This document shows positions 50,368-60,168 of a stretch of DNA of 64,000 bases, piece after piece (the stretch's first letter is position 1; every line of letters begins with the position of its first letter). The notes beneath the pieces were generated by a model. It did no database searches. It had not been told where the DNA came from and was given only the letters and a program-made list of their open reading frames with translations. Made by a program: the position numbers and the translations under genes. Location: NCBI RefSeq assembly GCF_015278255.1, contig NZ_JADIJC010000006.1, positions 1 to 64,000 of the forward strand. The letters run 5' to 3'. The stretch is from Microbacterium hibisci. Its GTDB lineage: Bacteria; Actinomycetota; Actinomycetes; Actinomycetales; Microbacteriaceae.

Positions 50368-53300
50368 TCAGGCCCGGCGGGGTCGGCGCACCGCCAGCAG
50401 CGCGCCGAGCGCGATGAGCCCGACCGCGCCGAGCGGCACCAGCGGCGACATCGCTCCGCCACCGGTCGCCGGCAGCGGGTCGGCATCGAGGGTGTTCGTG
50501 AGGGTCAGCTGTGCGACCTGGGGGTCGCGAGAGACGGTCATGGGAAGGACGACCCGACCGTCGTCCTCGGGGGTGAGCGTCTCACCGTCGACGACCCACA
50601 CCGGGTCCTCCCATGTCACGCCCGGGAGCGCGGGAAGCGGACCCTCCTGGACCTCGAGGATCGTCCCGACGGGGAAGTAGGGCGAGTAGACAGGCTGGCC
50701 GGGCACGAGCTCGACACGCGGCTGCGCTTCGCCGTCACGCCACCAGTCCAGCGGGAACGTGGTCGCCGCAGGCAGCGTGGAGGCACCGTCACCGTCGACG
50801 ACCTTCGTCACCGCCCAGCGGGTCAGTGCGACCACCGAGTTGGTGACCTCCAGGACCGGGGTCTCACCCAGCCCGATCTCGACCGAGTTGCCCGGACTCC
50901 ACGTCGTCTCGCTCCACTCGTAGCCCTCCGGCAACGCCGACGGGTCGGGCTCCTCCTCCAGCATGCTGACCACCGTGCCGATGGGGAACGACATCGGGAG
51001 GCCCTGTTGGTCCACGGGGCCCGCAGGCGTGCCGTCGGCGGGCAGCTCGAACTGACCGACCAGCACGTCGCGGCTCGGCAGGTGGGCGACGTAGGCGATC
51101 GTGAACGAGGCGCCCGGCGTCAGCTGCCCCGGATCGATGCCCGAGAGATCCTTGCGCACGAGGAAGGTGCCGCTGAGCAGTGACGCGTCGTTCGTCAGCG
51201 TCGCATGCACGACCGCCTGGTCGTCCTGGCCGATCGTCAGCTGCTCGAGGTCGAATGCGGCGCGCAGCCATGAGATGTGCGCCGGCGTCGGTGCGCTCTG
51301 CTCCTCGTAGACGATCACGGTGCCGTACGGGAAGAGCAGCGGCTCTCCGGCCGCGTCGACGGGGCCGACCGGATCGCCGTTGCCGGGGAGGCGGAGAACC
51401 CCTTCGGCGACCACGTCGTCGGGGGCGGTGGGGAAGTAGGCGGTCCACGACACGGTGAACTCGAGGCCCGGCGGCACGTCGCTCGAAGGGATGCCGTCGA
51501 ACTCCTTCGAGATGGTGAAGGTGCCTTCCTTGAGGACGTTGACGACCTCGATCTCGATGTCGGCGGTGGTGTCCTCGGGAAGCGGGATGCTCACGATCTC
51601 GCCGAACGCGCCCGGCTCGTACGACGTGGTCTCGCCGTCGATCGTCACCTGGAACACCGGGGGCGTCCAGTCACCGGGGGCGGCGACGGGCTCCCCGTCG
51701 AGCGTCGGCGGGAGCTCCGCGAGCTCGAGCGTCTGCGCGCCGGTCTCGAGGTCGTCGATCACCTGGGGTTCGCCGACGGGCAGGGTGAGTTCCGGCCGGG
51801 CGCCCGGGGGGTTGCCGTTGTAGCTGACCGCGTATCCGAATCGCGGGTCGGCGGCGGCTCCGGCCGCCGACTTCACGATCGTGATGGTCCGCCCGTCATC
51901 GACCGGGGTGACGATGTTCGTGAGCTCCACGGCCACGGTCGCGTCAGCCTCCGTGATGAGGAAGGTGCGCCCCGGGTCCCACCCGATGCCGCTCCAGTCG
52001 TAGCCGGGCGGCGGAGCGATGCCGTCGAGGTTCTCGTCGAGGATGATGCGGGTGCCGACGGGGAACGAGAGAGGCTCGCCGGCGTCGTCGAGCGGAACGG
52101 CAGGGGTGCCGTCGAGCGGGACGTCCATCGTCCCGGCGCCGATCTGAGCGTCGCCCAGCCACGCCGTCCACGTCACCGGCACGGTGCCCTCCAGCACGGG
52201 CAGCTCCGTTCCCGGCGGGCCCTCCACGGACTTGGACACGCTGAACGTGCCGGTCAGCTCGGTGGCGGTGTTCGTCACGACGACCTGTGCGGTGCCGGTG
52301 CCCACGACGAGCGGATTCGGCGTGATCGAGGCCTCGCCCCACTCCCATCCGGGCACCGTCTCGGGCGTGATCTCCGCGAAGGTCACCTCGGTGCCGACCG
52401 GGAACCTCTCGCCCGCGGCGACGGGCGTGCCGTCTGCGGGAACTTCGAGCGTGCCGACGAAGACGTTTCCGTCGGGGTCGACCGCGCGGTAGTTGACCGT
52501 GAACGTGCTGCCGTCGGGCAGATCGCCCGCTTCGATGCCCGAGAGCTCCTTGCGGATCGTGAACGTGCCGCTGGCGTCGTTGCAGGAGATCTCACCTGCG
52601 AACAGGAACGAGTGCACCTCGCCGCCCTGGATGGTCACGTTCTGGCCGATCACCTGCCCGTCCAGCGGAGCGGCGTTCACGGTCACCGAGGCGTTCGGCG
52701 CGTAGATCGAGCCGTCGATGCGTGCTTGCCCGGCGACGACGCTGACGTCGCCGGTCAGCTGCGACAGGTCCCACACGATGTAGGGAGAGTGGACGCCCTG
52801 CGGATCCGCCCGTGCCCCGATCACCTCGGTCGTGCCGGCGGGCACCCGGATGACGAGCGGGTTGGACACGCCGGGGGTCGGCCCGGGTGAGAACTGGATG
52901 AGCGACGCGCCCGCGATGTCGGCGTAGTCGACGACATTCGGCTGATCCGGGCTGAGCGGGGCGAGCACGATGCGGTCGCCGGCATCCTCCGCGATCCCGA
53001 CCGGGTAGCCGACGCCCGTCGTGGGGTCGGCGATGTCGTCGAAGCAGCTGCTCGCCTCGTCCCACGACGCCTGACGGTTGGCTTCGACGTAGTCGGCCAC
53101 GGCGGTCGCAGACGTGTCGGCGGTGTAGATGCTGCCGTTGCCGACCGAGCCGGATGGGGGTGCGGCATTCGCAGGATACTGCTGGTGGGTCGCGTCGATG
53201 AGCGGGGTCTGATCCACGTCGGCAGGGTTCTGGTTCAGCCGCAGCCAGTCCGACCGCGCGAAGGCCTGCCATCCGCCGTCGCGCTGCACCATCTTGAGGT

Positions 53301-53718
53301 CGCCCCACAGGGCGGGATCCGTGGTGCCCGCGCTCGTGATGGCGAGGATCCCGGTGCTCTCGGTGCTGTACTGGCCGACGAGGAACCGCGTCGGGTCGCC
53401 GTCGACCGTCGGCAGATCGTAGTCGCCGGTGCCGGCCGACACATGGATGATCGTGTACTGCCCGCTGCTGCCCTGCACGGTCGCGGTGCCGCCGACGGCG
53501 ATGCTGCCCTCGGTCTCCTGGTTCTGCAGGAGGGCGTTCTCCCGCGCGTACACCGTGAACCCGCCCGCGATCGCGAACGGGTTGACCGACTCGGGGTAGG
53601 CCGCCGCTGCCGGAGGCGGGGCGATGGCTCCGACGGCCACGGCACCCGTGGCGGCGAGCAGGGCCGCAGTGAGCGCGGCGGTCCATCGCCGCAGACGCGG
53701 GCGATCCGTTCCAGTCAC
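50368..53718 (-). CDS. LPATG-anchored surface protein with choice-of-anchor A and DUF5979-like repeats
   Basis: A 1116-residue cell-wall protein. After the signal peptide (WTAALTAALLAATGAVAVG) comes a choice-of-anchor A domain (ESVNPFAIAGGFTVYARENALLQNQETEGSIAVGG in part; ~residues 40-380), then six DUF5979-like beta repeats, each with a pattern such as GTFTIRKELSGI, PADGTPV and FPVGTEVTF. The C terminus is LPATGGGAMSPLVPLGAVGLIALGALLAVRRPRRA, read as LPATG sorting motif, membrane helix and basic tail. It is probably an adhesin or pilin-like structural protein; no sortase gene is in the window. The GTG at 53718 follows GGGGGAG; an upstream in-frame start is less likely. Confidence 0.87.
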   Translation of the reverse strand: MTGTDRPRLRRWTAALTAALLAATGAVAVGAIAPPPAAAAYPESVNPFAIAGGFTVYARENALLQNQETEGSIAVGGTATVQGSSGQYTIIHVSAGTGDYDLPTVDGDPTRFLVGQYSTESTGILAITSAGTTDPALWGDLKMVQRDGGWQAFARSDWLRLNQNPADVDQTPLIDATHQQYPANAAPPSGSVGNGSIYTADTSATAVADYVEANRQASWDEASSCFDDIADPTTGVGYPVGIAEDAGDRIVLAPLSPDQPNVVDYADIAGASLIQFSPGPTPGVSNPLVIRVPAGTTEVIGARADPQGVHSPYIVWDLSQLTGDVSVVAGQARIDGSIYAPNASVTVNAAPLDGQVIGQNVTIQGGEVHSFLFAGEISCNDASGTFTIRKELSGIEAGDLPDGSTFTVNYRAVDPDGNVFVGTLEVPADGTPVAAGERFPVGTEVTFAEITPETVPGWEWGEASITPNPLVVGTGTAQVVVTNTATELTGTFSVSKSVEGPPGTELPVLEGTVPVTWTAWLGDAQIGAGTMDVPLDGTPAVPLDDAGEPLSFPVGTRIILDENLDGIAPPPGYDWSGIGWDPGRTFLITEADATVAVELTNIVTPVDDGRTITIVKSAAGAAADPRFGYAVSYNGNPPGARPELTLPVGEPQVIDDLETGAQTLELAELPPTLDGEPVAAPGDWTPPVFQVTIDGETTSYEPGAFGEIVSIPLPEDTTADIEIEVVNVLKEGTFTISKEFDGIPSSDVPPGLEFTVSWTAYFPTAPDDVVAEGVLRLPGNGDPVGPVDAAGEPLLFPYGTVIVYEEQSAPTPAHISWLRAAFDLEQLTIGQDDQAVVHATLTNDASLLSGTFLVRKDLSGIDPGQLTPGASFTIAYVAHLPSRDVLVGQFELPADGTPAGPVDQQGLPMSFPIGTVVSMLEEEPDPSALPEGYEWSETTWSPGNSVEIGLGETPVLEVTNSVVALTRWAVTKVVDGDGASTLPAATTFPLDWWRDGEAQPRVELVPGQPVYSPYFPVGTILEVQEGPLPALPGVTWEDPVWVVDGETLTPEDDGRVVLPMTVSRDPQVAQLTLTNTLDADPLPATGGGAMSPLVPLGAVGLIALGALLAVRRPRRA

Positions 53719-53803
53719 GTTCTGAACTCCCCCTGCCGACGGGGAGGACGGCAGAAGCCGTGGTCGGCTCGTCCAGTACATCACACGCCTCGGAAACAGC
53801 CCA

Positions 53804-53826
53804 GAAACGTTTCGAGAGCGCTCCCA
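53804..53826. promoter_or_regulatory. LacI-family-type operators before the surface protein gene
   Basis: GAAACGTTTC (53804-53813) is a perfect palindrome and adjoins CGAGAGCGCTCCCA (53813-53826), whose complement TGGGAGCGCTCTCG is close to the CebR-type box TGGGAGCGCTCCCA. Both have a central CG or GC typical of LacI-family sites. They differ from the ATCGAT operators of the neighbouring locus. Confidence 0.5.
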
Positions 53827-53916
53827 CCGGCCGCCGGGCAGCGAATTGTCCGGTCGGAGCGCCCCGCGTCGTGCTGCGTCCCGCCGGCGTTGCGGGCCCA
53901 GGCGGGTGAGACGGCG

Positions 53917-55314
53917 TCAGGTTGCGGCATCCACTCCGCGGTGCGTGCGGAACAGCTCCCAGTCCGCGCGCGAGAGGTCGGCGTAGGCGTACGACCATTC
54001 CAGGATCGCCTCGCCGGCGACACGGCCTCCACCGAGATACCCCGACGCCGCCCCCGCCAGCGGCGACTGACCGTGCGCGCGGGCCAGCGTCGCCGCGCAC
54101 GCGTCGGCGTACCAGAGGAAGGCCGAGTCGTCGAGGGCGTCCATGTCGAACCCGCCCTTCTTGTCGCGGAACTGCCGGACATAGAAGTCGCGCTGGGCGC
54201 CGTACGTCGTACGGCGCACGAAGCCGAGGAACGGGTCGGAAACCGCCTGCAGGATGCGCTGCATGCCGACGACCCGCCCACCGTCCCCGAACTCGTCGAT
54301 GAAGCGCGCGACGGCTTCGGGCTGCTCCGCCTTGCCGTGCTCGATGAGCACGCTCCGGCCGGCCTCCTTGCCCTGCAGCAGCAGCACCCCGTCATCGCCG
54401 TCCTGCATCGAGATCACGAAGCAGCGCGTGCCGACGCTGCCCACGCCCACCACGCGCATCGCGATGTCGGAGAGCCGGTACTTCTGGAGCAGGGCTCGGA
54501 TGTCGATGTTCGCCGACTGCAGGTACTGGTCGAAGACGCGCAGCACCCGCTCCTCGTACTCCGCGTCGATGTGCGTCATCGTCGGCGGAGCCTCGACGAA
54601 GACCACCCGGCCGTCGTCGTCGAGCTGCGTCATCTTCTTCGCGGCGCGGGCACCGGTGCGCTTCTCCGCCTCCTTGACGGCGGAGTCGATCGCGGCGCGG
54701 GTGTCGGCGTCGACCGCCCGTTCGGCCGCCAGCGCGTCGAAGCGGTCGTAATAGCGCTTGAGCGGGCTGCGCTTGGCCCCCGCGCCGAGCGCGCGAGCGT
54801 AGACGCGGACCGCGTCCAGCGACGCCTCGCGCACCACGGAATCGGCACGCCCTGTCGACTGCCCGGCGATGACGATGCTCGTGACGAGCCGCTTGACATC
54901 CCACTCCCACGGCGCCCACGCGGACTCGTCGAAGTCGTTGAGGTCGAACACGAGCGTGCGTTGGGGCGAGGCGTACAACCCGAAGTTCGACACGTGGGCG
55001 TCGCCGCACGACCCCACCGCAATGCCGCTGCTGGGCGAGCGCGACAGGTCTGCCGCCATCAGGGCGGCCGTCCCCCGGTAGAACGCGAAGGCGCTGGCGG
55101 CCATGCGCTCGGTGCGCAGGGGAACCAGCTCGGGTACCCGCTCGGCGTCCTGTGCGTCGAGGATGCCCATGGGATCACGATCGTTGGTGGGCAGCTCCGC
55201 CAGAGTCTCGCGAGGGTTGCGCGCACGAGCTTCGCGGCCCTCGGCGACGTGGTCGGCATGGGACGGGAGCGGTGTCCAGGTGCGCCCGATCGGCGAGTCG
55301 GCAGTCGTAGACAT
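53917..55314 (-). CDS. DUF2252 family protein
   Basis: The 465-residue protein is a full-length DUF2252 member: AFYRGTAALMAADL, GDAHVSNFGLYASPQRTLVFDLNDFDE and the C-terminal WYADACAATLARAHGQS. The family has a kinase-like fold with conserved HxN/D motifs but no established substrate. It appears cytosolic. The ATG at 55314 has no ribosome site and CACACT stands six bases before it, so it may be leaderless; the frame extends upstream into the divergent permease gene and that extension is rejected. Confidence 0.82.
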   Translation of the reverse strand: MSTTADSPIGRTWTPLPSHADHVAEGREARARNPRETLAELPTNDRDPMGILDAQDAERVPELVPLRTERMAASAFAFYRGTAALMAADLSRSPSSGIAVGSCGDAHVSNFGLYASPQRTLVFDLNDFDESAWAPWEWDVKRLVTSIVIAGQSTGRADSVVREASLDAVRVYARALGAGAKRSPLKRYYDRFDALAAERAVDADTRAAIDSAVKEAEKRTGARAAKKMTQLDDDGRVVFVEAPPTMTHIDAEYEERVLRVFDQYLQSANIDIRALLQKYRLSDIAMRVVGVGSVGTRCFVISMQDGDDGVLLLQGKEAGRSVLIEHGKAEQPEAVARFIDEFGDGGRVVGMQRILQAVSDPFLGFVRRTTYGAQRDFYVRQFRDKKGGFDMDALDDSAFLWYADACAATLARAHGQSPLAGAASGYLGGGRVAGEAILEWSYAYADLSRADWELFRTHRGVDAAT

Positions 55315-55356
55315 GGGCTCAGTGTGGCACTGCCTGGCTCCCGCCCGGAAGAGCGG

Positions 55357-55362
55357 TACCCT
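55357..55362 (+). promoter_or_regulatory. Probable -10 of leaderless AI-2E permease gene
   Basis: TACCCT lies six bases before the GTG at 55369; the 54-base divergent gap leaves no room for separate leaders. Confidence 0.5.
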
Positions 55363-55368
55363 GACGCC

Positions 55369-56463
55369 GTGACCCGAGCCGCGCCACCCGCTCCGCCGCC
55401 TGCGCTTTCGCCGAGTCTGCGCATCCTGCTCGTGCTGGCGTCCTCGGTGATCGTCCTCGCGGGCGTCTATTTCGCGCGCGAGCTCGTCGGCCCGCTCGCT
55501 CTGGCGATCGTGCTCGTGGTGATCTGCGAGCCGGTCCGCCGGCCCTTCGAGCGCCGCGGCTGGCCGCGCTGGACGGGCACCACGGCGGTCATCCTGCTCG
55601 CGTACCTGGTGCTCCTCGTGATGGGCCTGCTGCTGTGGGTCGCCGGCGTCCAGTTCGCCCAGCTCGTCGCCGACTACCTCGACAAGCTGCGTGGCAGTCT
55701 CGACGATCTGCTCGCGTGGGCGCAGTCGGTCGGGCTCGATCAGGAGGCACGGGATGCCGCAGCCGAGGGTCTCGACCCGCAGACGATCCTCGGATTCGTC
55801 TCCCGACTGGGCGGCACGGCGGTCGCGATCCTGACGGCGCTGTTCTTCGTCGTCTCGTACATCATCTTCACGGCGGCCGACGCCGCCCGGTACCGCGATG
55901 CGGAGCGGGTCTTCGGCCGCGGGCGCCGACCGGTGCTGGCGCGGATCGGACGCCTGAACACCGGCATCCGTCGCTATTACGTCGTCAACGCCTCCTTCGG
56001 CGCGGTCGTGGCCATCATCGACGGCCTCGCGCTGTGGGCGCTCGGGGTGCCGGCGCCGATCGTGTGGGCGGTGCTCGCGTTCGTGACCAACTTCATCCCT
56101 AACATCGGCTTCGTGCTCGGCCTCATCCCGCCGGCGGTGCTCGCGTTCGTCGTGGGGGGCTGGCCGCTGCTCCTCGCCGTCATCGCGATCTACTGCGTGG
56201 TCAACGTCGTGCTGCAGGTGCTGGTGCAGCCCAAGTTCGTCAGCGACGCGGTCGATCTGAGCCTGACGCTGAGCTTCTTCTCGGTGATCTTCTGGACGTT
56301 CGTGATCGGCCCGCTCGGCGCGATCCTCTCCATTCCCCTCACGCTGTTCGTGCGGGCGCTCGTCCTCGAGGGCGACCCCGGCGCGCTGTGGCTGCGATGG
56401 CTGTCGGGCGACCGCACCGCGACGCCCGCCGCCGCCGCACGCGAATACCTCCCGCACCCCTGA
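55369..56463 (+). CDS. AI-2E family transporter (PerM-like)
   Basis: A 364-residue membrane protein with about seven to eight transmembrane segments and the family signature FVTNFIPNIGFVLGLIPPAVLAFV. Family members include quorum-signal exporters and Na+/H+ antiporters, so the substrate is unclear. A Pro-rich N terminus (RAAPPAPPPALSPS) precedes the first helix. The frame is open far upstream on the antisense of the surface-protein gene; the GTG at 55369 is chosen from the -10 spacing and homologue-like N terminus. A second family member is at 61546. Confidence 0.85.
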   Translation: MTRAAPPAPPPALSPSLRILLVLASSVIVLAGVYFARELVGPLALAIVLVVICEPVRRPFERRGWPRWTGTTAVILLAYLVLLVMGLLLWVAGVQFAQLVADYLDKLRGSLDDLLAWAQSVGLDQEARDAAAEGLDPQTILGFVSRLGGTAVAILTALFFVVSYIIFTAADAARYRDAERVFGRGRRPVLARIGRLNTGIRRYYVVNASFGAVVAIIDGLALWALGVPAPIVWAVLAFVTNFIPNIGFVLGLIPPAVLAFVVGGWPLLLAVIAIYCVVNVVLQVLVQPKFVSDAVDLSLTLSFFSVIFWTFVIGPLGAILSIPLTLFVRALVLEGDPGALWLRWLSGDRTATPAAAAREYLPHP

Positions 56464-56506
56464 CGTCACCCTCACCACCCTCGCCGATGCCCTCCCGGAG
56501 GCAGAC

Positions 56507-57631
56507 ATGACCCAGACCTCGCTCGACCAGCCGGCGCCCGAGCCGCAGCCGGCACCTGTGCCGGACACTCGGACCGCGCCCGCCACACCGCCCATCCTCG
56601 ACGCGTCGAGCGAGCGCTCCCTCGAGTCGCTCGCGCTCGGCGTCGGTGCGATCGCGTTCGTCGTCGTCGCGCTCGTGGCGTTGGTGGCCTTCGGGTTCCA
56701 GGCGGCGCCGATCTCGGGTCCCGGCTCAGTCGGCCAGTTCGCGGCCATCGCCTCCGGCGTCGTCGCCTTCGTCGCGGTCGTCGCGGGCCGCTGGGTGGTG
56801 CATCGCCACGGCGCGCATCGCCGACTCGGCGCGTTGGACTACATCGACATCGCGGCGCTGGCCTTCGCGCACGGCGTCATCGCGCTCCTCGGCTGGACGC
56901 TCCTCGCGGTGATCCTCGAGCAGGCGTTCATCGGCGCCGAGGTCTTCGCCGTGCCGGTGCTGGTGCTCTCGGGTGCCACCGCGGCGATGTCGGGGTATCT
57001 CGCGTTCTACTCGGCGACGCACATGGACCTGCAGCTGCTGGCCGTGGTGCTCGCCGTCTTCCTGGTCTTCGGCGTGGTCGCGAGCATGCTCACCGCGAGC
57101 GACCCGAACTGGTGGAAGGACAACCTGAGCGCCCTCGGCATGTCGTCGAACGTCTCGGCCTTCGCGTTCAACATCACGATCATCGTCGCCGGCTTCCTCG
57201 TGACCACGCTGGCGCGCTACTCGACCCGCGGCATCCCGACGGCCAACCCCAAGGGCGTCGGCCGGGTGCGCGTGACGCTCATCGTGGTCGGTGTGTTCCT
57301 CGCCCTCGTCGGGGTTTTCCCGGTCGACGACTTCTTCGCACTCCACACCGGCGTCGCGTCGGGCATGGTGGTCGCGTTCGGAGTGCTCGTGATCGCGCTG
57401 CCGAAGTGGATCACCGGCATCCCGCGCGCGTTCGTCGTCCTCGGCTGGCTGTTCCTCGCGGTCACGCTGCTGCTGACCGTGTTCTTCTTCCTGGAGTACT
57501 ACACGCTGACGGCCGTCGAGCTGGTCGCCGGCATCCTCGTGTTCACCTGGATCGTGCTGTTCATCCGCAACGCGGCGGCGCTGCAGCTCGATGAGCGCGC
57601 TGCGCCCGCGGCCGCACCGTCAGCGCGCTGA
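56507..57631 (+). CDS. DUF998-like membrane protein
   Basis: A 374-residue integral membrane protein with a Pro-rich N terminus and about eleven hydrophobic helices. The segment SDPNWWKDNLSALGM and the later PVDDFFALHTGVASGMVVAFG are typical of DUF998-type proteins, which have no assigned function. The ATG at 56507 follows a CGGAGGCAGAC ribosome site. It lies 43 bases after the AI-2E gene and may be co-transcribed. Its 3' end overlaps the convergent ClC gene by 12 bases. Confidence 0.72.
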   Translation: MTQTSLDQPAPEPQPAPVPDTRTAPATPPILDASSERSLESLALGVGAIAFVVVALVALVAFGFQAAPISGPGSVGQFAAIASGVVAFVAVVAGRWVVHRHGAHRRLGALDYIDIAALAFAHGVIALLGWTLLAVILEQAFIGAEVFAVPVLVLSGATAAMSGYLAFYSATHMDLQLLAVVLAVFLVFGVVASMLTASDPNWWKDNLSALGMSSNVSAFAFNITIIVAGFLVTTLARYSTRGIPTANPKGVGRVRVTLIVVGVFLALVGVFPVDDFFALHTGVASGMVVAFGVLVIALPKWITGIPRAFVVLGWLFLAVTLLLTVFFFLEYYTLTAVELVAGILVFTWIVLFIRNAAALQLDERAAPAAAPSAR

Positions 57632-58963
57632 CTCCGCGCGGTCCCAGGGGAGGGCGGCCGGTGGCCGCTCGCGGGCGAGGTCGGCGGGCGTGATGAGCAT
57701 CTCGCGCGCTTTCGTGACGAGGAGCCACGCCGGCAGCACGATGATGCACAGCATCGGCAGCACGGTCACGTCGTCCACCAGGGCCACGGCGACGAACAGC
57801 GCGACCCAGCCGTCGCGGGCGATCGCGAGCACCACGCCGAGGATGCCGCACGCGACCGCCAGCGAGAGCGGCAGCCCGGGCAGCAGCGCGCCGCCGAGCA
57901 GACCGGCCGCCACGCCGAGGAACACCGCGGGGAAGATGCGACCGCCGCGGAACCCCGCCGATGCCGCGACGACGAGCGCCGCGAGCTTCACGAGCAGGAT
58001 CACGGTGAGCTCGCCGGGTGCGTAGTCGCCGGGGTCGGCGAGGAGCTGCTCGCTCTGCTCGAGCCCCTTGAAGAGGGTGATCGGGCCGCCGATCGCGCCG
58101 AGCGCGCCGAGCACGACGCCGCCGAGGGCGGTGAAGAGGAGCGGATGCCGCAACGCGTGGAACGCGCGGTGCACGAGCGGGAAGAGATAGATGCCGATCA
58201 GGCCGAAGGCCGCGGCGGCGCACGCGACCACGGCGCCCAGCAGGAGGTCGAACGGCTGCGGCGCGCCGTAGGGATCGAACGGCGCGTCCGCTCCGAAGCC
58301 GCCGCCGACGAGGAACGTCGTCACCGAGCCGGCACCCGCCGCGACGAGCGGAAGGAACAGCTTGTCCCAGAGCGAGCCGCCCATCTTGAACTCGCCCACC
58401 ATGCCGGTGAAGACCAGCGCCGCCGCCACGGGCGTTCCGAACAGGGCGCCGATCGTGGCAGAGATCGCCAGCGCGCCGATCAGCTGGGCGGGCACCGCCT
58501 TCGACAGGCGGGCGACGAGCGCCACGGCCAGCGAGACGTTGATCGCGATGATGGGGTTCTCCGGCCCGAGGCTGACACCGCCGGCGAGGCCGAGGATCAG
58601 GACGATCGCGAGACCGGGCAGCACCGACAGCGGCAGCGGCGTGGACGCGAGCTCCGTCGTCGCCGAGTCGGGGCCGGCGTGGCCCGGAACCAGCCACACC
58701 ACGAGACCGACCGCGATGCCGGTGACCGTGAGCACCGCGAAGATCCACCACGGCGAGTCGGAGGCGATGCCGAGGGAACCGGGAAGGCTGGTCCAGAGCA
58801 CGCCGTCGAGCTGATCGGCGATGAGGTCGAGCAGCCGCAGCGACAGCGCCGACAGCACGCCGATCAGGATCGCCGGGATCGACAGGAGCAGCAGCGTGCG
58901 GACGGTGAGCTGCGGACCCGGGGGAGTGGCGGGCTCGGGCGAGGCGGCGGAAGGGCCGGGCAT
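57620..58963 (-). CDS. ClC family chloride channel/transporter
   Basis: A 447-residue voltage-gated-chloride-channel family protein with ~10-12 membrane segments. Selectivity-filter-like motifs are GGVSLGPENPI (the GxxGPE region) and GFRGGRIFPAVFLG near the C terminus. The usual gating Glu in GxEGP corresponds to the GPE segment. No regulatory CBS domain is present. The start at 58963 is preferred to the GTG two codons earlier because TATCGT on the minus strand lies exactly six bases upstream of the ATG, as expected for a leaderless gene. Confidence 0.85.
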   Translation of the reverse strand: MPGPSAASPEPATPPGPQLTVRTLLLLSIPAILIGVLSALSLRLLDLIADQLDGVLWTSLPGSLGIASDSPWWIFAVLTVTGIAVGLVVWLVPGHAGPDSATTELASTPLPLSVLPGLAIVLILGLAGGVSLGPENPIIAINVSLAVALVARLSKAVPAQLIGALAISATIGALFGTPVAAALVFTGMVGEFKMGGSLWDKLFLPLVAAGAGSVTTFLVGGGFGADAPFDPYGAPQPFDLLLGAVVACAAAAFGLIGIYLFPLVHRAFHALRHPLLFTALGGVVLGALGAIGGPITLFKGLEQSEQLLADPGDYAPGELTVILLVKLAALVVAASAGFRGGRIFPAVFLGVAAGLLGGALLPGLPLSLAVACGILGVVLAIARDGWVALFVAVALVDDVTVLPMLCIIVLPAWLLVTKAREMLITPADLARERPPAALPWDRAESAR

Positions 58964-58969
58964 GGCCAC

Positions 58970-58975
58970 ACGATA
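58970..58975 (-). promoter_or_regulatory. Probable -10 of the leaderless ClC gene
   Basis: TATCGT on the minus strand, then six bases, then the ATG at 58963. Confidence 0.5.
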
Positions 58976-59113
58976 GCGGTGCGGACGCCCAGCCGGCGAG
59001 GATGCGCGTCGCGACCGTCACACGCCGCCCGCGTCCGCGCCCAGGGCGATGCGATCGCCGCGCGCGGGCGCGCCCCGCCGGTCGCGGCGGTGCGGATGCG
59101 CCATGATTCGCCT

Positions 59114-60100
59114 GTGGACGAGCACACGTGGCACAAGCGCACCGAGACGCCGCTGGTCGTCGCCGGCCTGGCGTACCTGGTGGCGTACTCGTGGCGCGTG
59201 ATCGCCGATCTCGCGGGACCGGCGCGCACCGTGGCGACGATCGTGATCGCCGTGACCTGGGCGATGTTCATCGTCGACTACCTCGTGCGTCTCTTCCTCG
59301 CCCACGACCGGCGGCGCTGGTTCCGCACCCACCTGCCCGCGCTGGCCTTCGCGCTCGTGCCGGTGCTGCGACTGGTGCGCCTGCTGCGGGTGCTGACCAA
59401 GGTGCCCGGCATGAAGACGACTGCCGGCGGCGTGCTGCGCACGCAGATCCTGGTCTACGGCGTCGGCGCCTCGCTCATCCTGATCTACCTCGCATCGCTC
59501 GCCGTTCTCGAGGCGGAACGGCACGCGTCCGACGCGACGATCACGACGTTCGGCATCGCGATCTGGTGGTCGTGCGTGACGGTCACGACGACCGGATTCG
59601 GCGATTACACGCCGGTGACGGATGCCGGACGCTGGGTCGGCGTCGGCCTCATGTTCGGCGGGGTCGCACTGGCGGGCGTGATCACGGCGACGCTGGCGTC
59701 GTGGGTGCTCGAGCGCGCGGCGCGTGACCACGACGACGAGGAGCCCGCGACGCGCGCGCAGATGCGCCTGCTCATGGAAAGAGTCGATGAGCTCACGCGC
59801 GTGGCCGACGCGGCCTCTGCGGGTGCTGCTCCGGCCGGCGCGGGCGACTCCGGCGGCTCCGGGGAAACGGTGGGCTCGGGCGGCATGGCGGCCACGGGCG
59901 GTGCGAAGGGAACGGGCGATCCGCACGAGCCGGAGGCGACGACCGGTGCGTGGACCGTCGATGCGGAGGAGGTGGAAGACCTCGCGGGCGGGGAAGCGGA
60001 TGCGCCCGAGCCTGAACCAAAGGGCATCCCGTCCGGGTACGAGACCGAGCACCCCCACTGGCCTGTCGGCGACGGCGGTGACGATCGACCCGGCGGCTGA
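59114..60100 (+). CDS. Voltage-gated-like potassium channel
   Basis: A 328-residue ion channel subunit with a 6TM layout: S1-S4-like helices with a basic S4 (PVLRLVRLLRVLTKVPGMK), a pore loop with the K+ filter TTGFGDY (159-165) and S6 (VGVGLMFGGVALAGVITATLASWVLE). A Gly/Ala/Glu-rich cytosolic C terminus of ~110 residues follows, with no RCK domain. The filter is the GFGD variant of GYGD. The start is uncertain: GTG 59114 fits the family N terminus, and an in-frame ATG is six codons earlier. It is divergent from ClC and ended by a strong hairpin. Confidence 0.87.
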   Translation: MDEHTWHKRTETPLVVAGLAYLVAYSWRVIADLAGPARTVATIVIAVTWAMFIVDYLVRLFLAHDRRRWFRTHLPALAFALVPVLRLVRLLRVLTKVPGMKTTAGGVLRTQILVYGVGASLILIYLASLAVLEAERHASDATITTFGIAIWWSCVTVTTTGFGDYTPVTDAGRWVGVGLMFGGVALAGVITATLASWVLERAARDHDDEEPATRAQMRLLMERVDELTRVADAASAGAAPAGAGDSGGSGETVGSGGMAATGGAKGTGDPHEPEATTGAWTVDAEEVEDLAGGEADAPEPEPKGIPSGYETEHPHWPVGDGGDDRPGG

Positions 60101-60122
60101 CTCTGCGCGGAACGCACGAACA

Positions 60123-60157
60123 GAGCAAGGCCGCACCCGACGGGTGCGGCCTTGCTC
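60123..60157. terminator. Bidirectional terminator
   Basis: GAGCAAGGCCGCACCC (60123-60138) and GGGTGCGGCCTTGCTC (60142-60157) form a perfect 16-bp stem with a 3-base loop between the convergent K+ channel and SHOCT genes. Confidence 0.9.
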
Positions 60158-60168
60158 GTGAGGATCGC

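Noticed and set aside
53185..56463. Long plus-strand open frame across the surface-protein and DUF2252 genes
   Set aside because: Only its last third (from 55369) reads as a protein family. The rest is Arg/Ala/Val-rich antisense sequence produced by high GC3 codon use on the opposite strand.
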